This document shows positions 59,405 to 64,000 of a DNA stretch of 64,000 bases, one piece after another. The translations under genes were made by a program, and so were the position numbers. The notes under the pieces were generated by a model that had not been told where the DNA came from, ran no database searches, and was given only the letters and a program-made list of their open reading frames with translations. The stretch comes from Pseudonocardia thermophila (GTDB lineage Bacteria; Actinomycetota; Actinomycetes; Mycobacteriales; Pseudonocardiaceae). Every line of letters begins with the position of its first letter. Position 1 is the first letter of the stretch. The stretch spans positions 124,001-188,000 of the forward strand of contig NZ_FRAP01000007.1 in the NCBI RefSeq assembly GCF_900142365.1, given 5' to 3'.

Positions 59405-60024
59405 TGGCCCGCATCCGCATGCTGACCGCCGAGGAGTTCCCCGAGGAGCTGCGCGAGCAGCTCGACGCCGAGCACAAGACCCCCCTGGAGCTCGGCAACC
59501 TGCGCATCTACGCGCACCGGCCGGAGCTGGCCTCGGCCTACGCCAGGTACATGGGGGAGCTGCGCAAGCCCGGTCTGCTCTCGCGGCGGCTGATCGAGCT
59601 GGTGCGGCTGCGCGTGGCGTTCCACAACCAGTGCCGCAGCTGCATGGCCGTGCGCTACGCCGACGGGGCCGCCGATGGCGTCGACGAGGCGCTGGTGTGC
59701 CAGCTGGCCGATCCCGACGACGCGCCGGACCTCACCGACGCCGACCGGGCCGCGCTGCGGTTCGCCGATCTCATGGCGACCGACCACCTCAGCATCGACG
59801 ACGAGGTGTTCGCGCAGCTCAGGCTGCACTTCTCCGAGGCCGAGATCGTCGAGCTGGGGATGAACATCGCCGCGTTCGTCGGGTACGGGCGGCTGTCGAT
59901 GGCGATGGACATGGTCGATGAGCTACCGGAGCGCTACCGCACGCGCTCGGGTGCGCTCGTGACCCCGTGGAACCTCGAGGGCGAATCCGACGCGATCCTC
60001 CTCGGAGCCCCCCAGCAGAAGTAG
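59404..60024 (+). CDS. carboxymuconolactone decarboxylase family protein with CxxC
   Basis: This 206-residue protein is a CMD/AhpD-like member with RLRVAFHNQCRSCMAVRYA near residue 72, the CxxC and following region of the family, and a helical C-terminus with EAEIVELGMNIAAFVGYGRL. Two such Cys can act as a peroxidase or disulfide site. It shares one base with the ligase stop, has AAGGAG upstream and ends the operon ahead of a strong terminator. The reaction in this pathway is unknown. Confidence 0.85.
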   Translation: MARIRMLTAEEFPEELREQLDAEHKTPLELGNLRIYAHRPELASAYARYMGELRKPGLLSRRLIELVRLRVAFHNQCRSCMAVRYADGAADGVDEALVCQLADPDDAPDLTDADRAALRFADLMATDHLSIDDEVFAQLRLHFSEAEIVELGMNIAAFVGYGRLSMAMDMVDELPERYRTRSGALVTPWNLEGESDAILLGAPQQK

Positions 60025-60050
60025 GTCCGCAGTCGGTCGAGAACAGCCCG

Positions 60051-60108
60051 CCGAGGACGACCTCGCCGTGATCGAGAACTCTGGTGATCACGGCGAGGTC
60101 GTCCTCGG
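60051..60108. terminator. 23-bp perfect hairpin between convergent genes
   Basis: Bases 60051-60073 are perfectly complementary to 60086-60108 with a 12-base loop. It sits between the CMD stop at 60024 and the convergent flavoprotein stop at 60117. It is the strongest hairpin in the window and should end both transcripts. Confidence 0.85.
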
Positions 60109-60116
60109 CGCCGGGG

Positions 60117-61724
60117 CTACCCGAGGGCCTCCACCACCAGCAGCGCGAGCGTGATCGCCCGGCTGAGCGAGAACCCGCTGTTGTAGCCCGCCCCGGAGGA
60201 GTTGAAGGCCGCGGCCGCACCGGCGGCGTAGAGGCCCTCCACCGGGTGCCCGTCCTTGTCCAGCACCCGCCCGTCCGGGTCGACGCTGATCCCGGTGAGC
60301 CCGATGCCGGTGCTCACCATCGTCAGGCGCATCCCGAAGAACGGCGGCTCACTGACCCCGCCGAGGTTCGGGTGCGGCTTCTGGTTCGGGTCACCCTGGA
60401 ACCGCTGCCAGGTCGCGTTGGTCCCGCGCCCGAACTCCGGGTCGGACCCCTTCTCCACGTTCTCGGTGAACCGGGCCGCCGTGCGGGCCAGCTCGGCGCC
60501 GTCGATGCCCAGCTTCGCGCCCAGCTCCTCCAGCGTGTCCGCCGAGGCGACGACGTCGGCGGGGTACTCGCCACCGGGCGGGGTCGGGCCGAGGCCGTAG
60601 CGCTGGTGGTGGCGGGAGTCCCAGATCATGAAGCACGGCCGGTGCGGGCTGCCCGGCGCGAGCACCTTCTTGATCACCTCCCAGTACACGGCGTCGTCGC
60701 AGAACCGCCGCCCGGAACGGTCGACGATGAAGGTGTGCGGCAGCGAGTGCTCCCGCGCGACCTGGTAGCCGGGGTAGGTGTCGACGGGGTAGCCGAGCTG
60801 GACGGGCACCCGGTTCGCCGGTGTCACGAGGACGGCGCCGCCGGCCTGGGCCGCCAGCCGCAGCCCGTCGCCGGTGAGCGTCCGAGGTGCGACGCTGCCC
60901 CGCTCCTCCGGCTCCAGGCCGAGGTACTCGCGGGCGAGGTCGTCGTCCCAGTCGTAGCCGCTCGTCGCGATCACGACGGGGCCGTCGAAGATGCGGCGGC
61001 GCCCGTCCGGTGTCTCGGCGACCACGCCGACCACCCGTCCGCCGTCCTGCACCAGCTCGACGGCGGAGTGCTCCAGCAGGATCTCCACGCCGCGGTCGAG
61101 CGCGGCCTTGACGAACCCGCCGACGACGCCGGTCCCGAACGACCAGAGGTCCTCCTTCGCGATCGTCGCCGCCTCGCGCGCGGCGCCGAACGCCGAGGCG
61201 CGCAGGCCCTTGTCGAGCATGGCGCCGTAGGTCGTGCCGACGGGGAAGTGCGGGGTGACCCGCACCTTCGACCGCCACTCGCCCAGCAGCCGCGCGTCGT
61301 ACACCGCGGTCAGGTAGCGGCCGGTCGGCCGGGCCCCCGGCGCGTCCTGGTAGTAGTCGGGGTAGTCCGGGATGATCTCCCAGCGCACGGCCCCGACGTC
61401 CTCGAACCACTTCGCCGCGCGCGGCGCCTCGGTGAGCCAGCGGCGCATGGCCGCCTCGTCGATGAGGTCGTCGTGCGGCCGCGAGATCCAGCGGATGTAG
61501 CGCTCGGCGTCCGCGACGTCGTCGGCGATGCCCTGCGCTTCCTCGAGGTGGTTGGCGGCCACCCACACCTGGCCACCGGAGAAGGACGCGGCCCCGCCGA
61601 TCTGGTCACCCTTCTCCAGGACGGTCACCTGGTGACCGCGCTCGGCGGCGGCGACCGCTGTGGCGAGGCCGGCCAGGCCGGCACCCACCACGACGACCGG
61701 GCTGCGGTCGGTCAGCTCCGTCAC
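60117..61724 (-). CDS. 3-ketosteroid dehydrogenase-like FAD-binding protein
   Basis: This 535-residue flavoprotein has PVVVVGAGLAGLATAVAAAE near residue 9, GGAASFSGGQVWVAANH near residue 42 and a C-terminal TGISVDPDGRVLD, then GLYAAGAAAAFNSSGAGYNSG, the layout of the succinate dehydrogenase/KstD family. Relatives introduce double bonds next to a ketone in steroid rings. GTG 61724 overlaps the stop of the small upstream ORF by GTGA. It faces the CMD operon across the terminator at 60051. Ring dehydrogenation before ring opening is the likely role, with the substrate unproven. Confidence 0.87.
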   Translation of the reverse strand: MTELTDRSPVVVVGAGLAGLATAVAAAERGHQVTVLEKGDQIGGAASFSGGQVWVAANHLEEAQGIADDVADAERYIRWISRPHDDLIDEAAMRRWLTEAPRAAKWFEDVGAVRWEIIPDYPDYYQDAPGARPTGRYLTAVYDARLLGEWRSKVRVTPHFPVGTTYGAMLDKGLRASAFGAAREAATIAKEDLWSFGTGVVGGFVKAALDRGVEILLEHSAVELVQDGGRVVGVVAETPDGRRRIFDGPVVIATSGYDWDDDLAREYLGLEPEERGSVAPRTLTGDGLRLAAQAGGAVLVTPANRVPVQLGYPVDTYPGYQVAREHSLPHTFIVDRSGRRFCDDAVYWEVIKKVLAPGSPHRPCFMIWDSRHHQRYGLGPTPPGGEYPADVVASADTLEELGAKLGIDGAELARTAARFTENVEKGSDPEFGRGTNATWQRFQGDPNQKPHPNLGGVSEPPFFGMRLTMVSTGIGLTGISVDPDGRVLDKDGHPVEGLYAAGAAAAFNSSGAGYNSGFSLSRAITLALLVVEALG

Positions 61725-61930
61725 GCCGGCACCCCGCTGATCGTGGACGCACCCACCACGGCGCGGAGCCCGGCGGTACCGGGCAGCCCGCTCGCCTGCA
61801 GACCGTACGGGTTCTTCGTGATGACGCCCTCGGCCGACGAGCCGACGAGCTCGGTGGTCGCGACGGGGGCTTCGGCGCCCGCACGACCGTCGCCGCCGAC
61901 CGCGGCGAACGCGCTGAGAAGCCTGCGCAT
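61721..61930 (-). CDS. 69-residue hypothetical protein coupled to the KstD-like gene
   Basis: ATG 61930 has GAGGAGGG 8 bases upstream and its TGA overlaps the next GTG (GTGA). The product, beginning MRRLLSAFAAVGGDGR and containing ITKNPYGLQASGLPG, has no family I know and no clear membrane helix. Coupling and a strong ribosome site argue for a real gene rather than chance. It could be a partner or targeting peptide for the flavoprotein. Confidence 0.65.
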   Translation of the reverse strand: MRRLLSAFAAVGGDGRAGAEAPVATTELVGSSAEGVITKNPYGLQASGLPGTAGLRAVVGASTISGVPA

Positions 61931-61975
61931 AGGGGGTCCCTCCTCGGTGCCTGCACTGCCACCAAGTTCGATAAT

Positions 61976-61985
61976 CTCTGATAAC
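61976..61985. promoter_or_regulatory. GTTATCAGAG element (reverse) between divergent small ORFs
   Basis: CTCTGATAAC is the exact reverse complement of the element at 54789. It lies 46 bases upstream of the 69-residue ORF on the minus strand, the same distance as at 54789. A second ATAATC motif adjoins it. Confidence 0.5.
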
Positions 61986-62065
61986 GATATGCACGTCGAG
62001 GTTGTGCGGCCCCGTTGTGCGAGGAGTCGGGGGAGGGCTTCCGCTCCCGCGAATCCATGTATATG

Positions 62066-62073
62066 GTTATCAG
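62066..62073. promoter_or_regulatory. GTTATCAG element ahead of the 52-residue membrane ORF
   Basis: GTTATCAG ends 3 bases before GTG 62076, with TATGGT at 62062 as a possible -10. This could again make a leaderless message. It belongs to the cluster-wide GTTATCA set. Confidence 0.4.
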
Positions 62074-62075
62074 CC

Positions 62076-62234
62076 GTGAGCACGTTGGTCCAGGCTGCGG
62101 CAACCGGCTTCCCCGCCGGGGGCGCCTGCGCGCTGCTCACCCTGCCCATCGCGCTGCTCGTCCTGGTCGTCCCGGTGGTCTTCATGATCTGTCCTGCCGG
62201 CCTGTTCGGCCGCCCGTCCGCGCAGCGCGCATGA
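62076..62234 (+). CDS. 52-residue single-pass membrane protein
   Basis: GTG 62076 opens a 52-codon frame with a hydrophobic stretch GACALLTLPIALLVLVVPVV, flanked by a Cys and ended by a basic tail. Its TGA overlaps the next ATG in an ATGA junction. No ribosome site is visible; a promoter-like element ends 3 bases upstream, so translation may be leaderless. Function is unknown. It heads the thiolase operon. Confidence 0.55.
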   Translation: MSTLVQAAATGFPAGGACALLTLPIALLVLVVPVVFMICPAGLFGRPSAQRA

Positions 62235-62433
62235 CCGCGTTCCTCGCCCGCATCCCCGGCCACGACGTCCCGCGCGCGCTGCCGGCGTTCCTCGCGGCCC
62301 ACGCGTCCTGCGGGGCGCCGCTCGTCGGTGCACGTGCTCGCGGGCGGCCGGGTGCCGGCGTCCGGTCCGGTGTCGGAGTCCACGTCCCGGCAGCGTCTGG
62401 TGCAGGCGAAGGCGGGCGCGGTGGAGCAGTAGG
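62231..62433 (+). pseudogene. small ORF, possibly frameshifted, ahead of the thiolase gene
   Basis: ATG 62231 overlaps the stop of the membrane ORF. It reads MTAFLARIPGHDVPRALPAF and LAAHASCGAPLV, then loses codon bias after 62324. A shift of one base there continues in good codons as HVLAGGRVPASGPVSEST and a short helix to TAG 62431, which forms part of the thiolase ribosome site TAGGAGG. The joined product would be about 67 residues. Without the shift the frame ends at 62449 inside the thiolase gene. It resembles no family I know. Confidence 0.4.
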
Positions 62434-62441
62434 AGGTTCAG

Positions 62442-63623
62442 GTGGATGAAGCGGTCCTGATCGACGCGGTCCGCTCCCCGATGGGGAAGGGCAAGCCGGG
62501 CGGCGCGCTGTCGAGCCTGCACGCGGTCGACCTGCTCGCCCAGACGATCGCGGCGCTGCTGCAGCGCACGGGGATCGATCCAGGGCGCGTCGACGACGTC
62601 GTCACCGGCTGCGTGAGCCAGGCGGGCGAGCAGTCGGGCAACGTCGGGCGGATGGCGTGGCTTGCCGCCGGGTTCCCCGAGCACGTGCCCGCGGTGACGG
62701 TCGAGCGCAAGTGCGGATCGAGCCAGCAGGCCGTGCACTTCGCCGCCCAGGGGATCATGGCCGGGGCCTACGACGTCGTCGTGGTCGCGGGCGTGGAGTC
62801 GATGAGCCGCGTCCCGATGGGCGTGGCGCGGATGGACGCCGACCCGTACGGTCCCTCGGTCACCGAGCGGTACGCACCGGGGCTCGTGTCGCAGGGCGTG
62901 GCCGCGGAGCTGGTGGCCGCGCGCTGGAAGCTCTCCCGTGAGCAGCTCGACGAGTACTCCGCCCGCTCCCACGAGCGCGCGGGCGCGGCCGCCGACTCGG
63001 GCGGGTTCGACCGCGAGATCGTCCCGATCACGCTGCCCGACGGCACCGTCGTCGACAAGGACGAGAGCATCCGCCGCGGCACGACGCCGGAGAAGCTCGC
63101 CGGGCTCAAGCCGGCGTTCGAGAACCCGGCGATCGCCGAGCGCTTCCCGGAGATCCGCTGGTCGATCACCGCGGGGAACTCGTCGCAGATCGCCGACGGG
63201 GCCAGCGCGCTGCTGCTCACCAGCGCCCGGGCCGCCGAGCAGCTGGGGCTCGAGCCGCGGGCGCGGTTCCGGGGGTTCGCCGTCTGCGGCGACGACCCGC
63301 TGACCATGCTCACCGCCCCCATCCCGGCGACGAAGCGCCTGCTGGAGCGCGCCGGGCTGACCATCGACGACGTCGATCTCTACGAGGTCAACGAGGCGTT
63401 CGCGCCGGTTCCGCTCGCCTGGCAGGCGGCGTTCGACGCCGATCCCGACCGGCTCAACGTCCGGGGTGGGGCGATCGCGCTCGGGCACCCGCTCGGCGCG
63501 TCGGGAGCCCGGCTCACGACGACCCTGCTGAACGCGTTGGAGGCCGGTGACGGGCGGCTGGGACTGCAGACGATCTGCGAGGCGGGCGGCATGGCGAACG
63601 CGATGCTGATCGAGCGTATCTAG
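62442..63623 (+). CDS. acetyl-CoA acetyltransferase (thiolase)
   Basis: This 393-residue thiolase has VERKCGSSQQAVHFAAQG near residue 85 with the acyl-binding Cys, NEAFAPVPLAW near residue 315, GGAIALGHPLGASGAR near residue 345 with the catalytic His, and a closing CEAGGMANA Cys motif. It cleaves a beta-ketoacyl-CoA to acetyl-CoA and a shorter acyl-CoA. GTG 62442 has AGGAGG upstream. It would complete beta-oxidation after ring opening. An SDR follows by 19 bases. Confidence 0.93.
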   Translation: MDEAVLIDAVRSPMGKGKPGGALSSLHAVDLLAQTIAALLQRTGIDPGRVDDVVTGCVSQAGEQSGNVGRMAWLAAGFPEHVPAVTVERKCGSSQQAVHFAAQGIMAGAYDVVVVAGVESMSRVPMGVARMDADPYGPSVTERYAPGLVSQGVAAELVAARWKLSREQLDEYSARSHERAGAAADSGGFDREIVPITLPDGTVVDKDESIRRGTTPEKLAGLKPAFENPAIAERFPEIRWSITAGNSSQIADGASALLLTSARAAEQLGLEPRARFRGFAVCGDDPLTMLTAPIPATKRLLERAGLTIDDVDLYEVNEAFAPVPLAWQAAFDADPDRLNVRGGAIALGHPLGASGARLTTTLLNALEAGDGRLGLQTICEAGGMANAMLIERI

Positions 63624-63642
63624 GGGGAGTTGGTACTCACAC

Positions 63643-64000
63643 ATGGACATCTCAGGGATCTCGGCCGTCGTCACCGGCGGCGCCTCCGGGCTCGGCCTGG
63701 CCACGGCCCGGCGGTTGGTCAAGGGCGGCGCGCACGTCGTCCTGCTCGACCTGGAGAGCTCGAACGGCGCCGCGATGGCCGACGAGCTGGGCAACGGAAC
63801 CCGGTTCGTCGCCGGTGACGTGCGCACCGAGGAGGGCGTGACGCCCGCACTGGACGCGGCCGAGGAGCTCGGCCCGCTGCGCGCCGTCGTGCACTGCGCG
63901 GGCCGCGGTCACGCCATGCGGGTGCTGCAGAAGGACGGCAGCCCCGGCTCCCTCGACGACTACCGCGCGATCATCGAGCTCAACCTCATCGGGTCGTTCA
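63643..64000 (+). CDS. SDR family oxidoreductase, 3' end beyond the window
   Basis: The visible 119 residues show VTGGASGLGLATARRL near residue 11 and VVHCAGRGHAMRV near residue 82, the cofactor half of a short-chain dehydrogenase. The DYRAIIELNLIGSF segment fits the type-2 3-hydroxyacyl-CoA dehydrogenase (HSD17B10) branch. The gene follows the thiolase by 19 bases, so oxidation of a 3-hydroxyacyl-CoA before thiolysis is plausible. The window ends before the YxxxK site. Confidence 0.85.
   Translation, partial: MDISGISAVVTGGASGLGLATARRLVKGGAHVVLLDLESSNGAAMADELGNGTRFVAGDVRTEEGVTPALDAAEELGPLRAVVHCAGRGHAMRVLQKDGSPGSLDDYRAIIELNLIGSF

Overview
The window is very GC-rich, densely packed DNA from an actinomycete. 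A DUF222/HNH endonuclease, DUF4383 and DUF6766 membrane proteins, a LexA, a manganese catalase and many GTG/TTG starts with 4-base ATGA or GTGA overlaps all point to Actinomycetota, probably the Pseudonocardia side of the order. That placement is inference. I see no rRNA, tRNA, CRISPR array, insertion sequence or phage gene. This is chromosomal accessory metabolism.

Region A (1.3-26.8 kb) is a catabolic island with its own transport and regulators. A minus-strand operon (1328-5674) runs CMD-like protein, Baeyer-Villiger-type flavin monooxygenase, metallo-beta-lactamase-fold hydrolase, DUF6282 amidohydrolase and a second CMD-like protein. Opposite it lie an SDR and an operon (6833-12035) of HpcH/HpaI aldolase, bicupin, MHS-type MFS carrier, cyclase-family hydrolase and a second DUF6282 protein, followed by glutamate dehydrogenase and an IclR regulator. 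Then come a DAO-Rieske oxidoreductase, a gamma-glutamyltransferase-like protein with a Dpp/Opp-type ABC importer (16125-23304), an alpha/beta hydrolase, a flavin monooxygenase and a small cupin (23428-25885), and a GntR regulator (26061). The motif GGATGCAATA occurs ahead of the transferase operon, the hydrolase operon and the GntR gene, which suggests a local regulon. A GTTCG/CGAAC repeat lies ahead of the aldolase operon, and paired GTCAGAC sites lie in the 5.7-5.9 kb divergent promoter.

Region B (27-31 kb) is a stress and membrane stretch: DUF4383, manganese catalase, a Rho-N-like small protein, a lipoprotein, a 27-residue membrane peptide, DUF6766, and an aldo/keto reductase broken by several indels.

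Region C (31.3-40.8 kb) is the most intriguing part. A divergent locus carries a Gfo/Idh/MocA oxidoreductase, an LTA-synthase-like membrane sulfatase/phosphatase, a CDP-alcohol phosphatidyltransferase, an MDR-type dehydrogenase, a pterin-synthase homologue with an altered metal motif, a GT4 glycosyltransferase, a methyltransferase and a histidine phosphatase. Together they look like an uncharacterised pathway for an envelope glycolipid or pterin-linked product. LexA, FkbM methyltransferase and an alpha/beta hydrolase follow.

Region D (40.8-50.9 kb) has a tandem acyl-CoA dehydrogenase pair, CstA with its small partner YbdD, a solute:sodium symporter coupled to an ECF sigma factor and a one-TM putative anti-sigma protein, a membrane metallophosphoesterase, and a frameshifted SDR.

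Region E (51-64 kb, running off the end) is a second catabolic cluster. It holds a three-subunit molybdenum hydroxylase, a hypothetical protein made of two duplicated halves, an EthD-like protein, a SnoaL-like protein, a BadI/MenB-like ring hydrolase, an acyl-CoA ligase, a CMD protein, a 3-ketosteroid-dehydrogenase-like flavoprotein, two small coupled ORFs, a thiolase and an SDR. Near-identical GTTATCA elements sit in at least five of its promoter gaps. The set fits CoA-dependent opening and beta-oxidation of an alicyclic or terpenoid ring, but the substrate cannot be read from the sequence.
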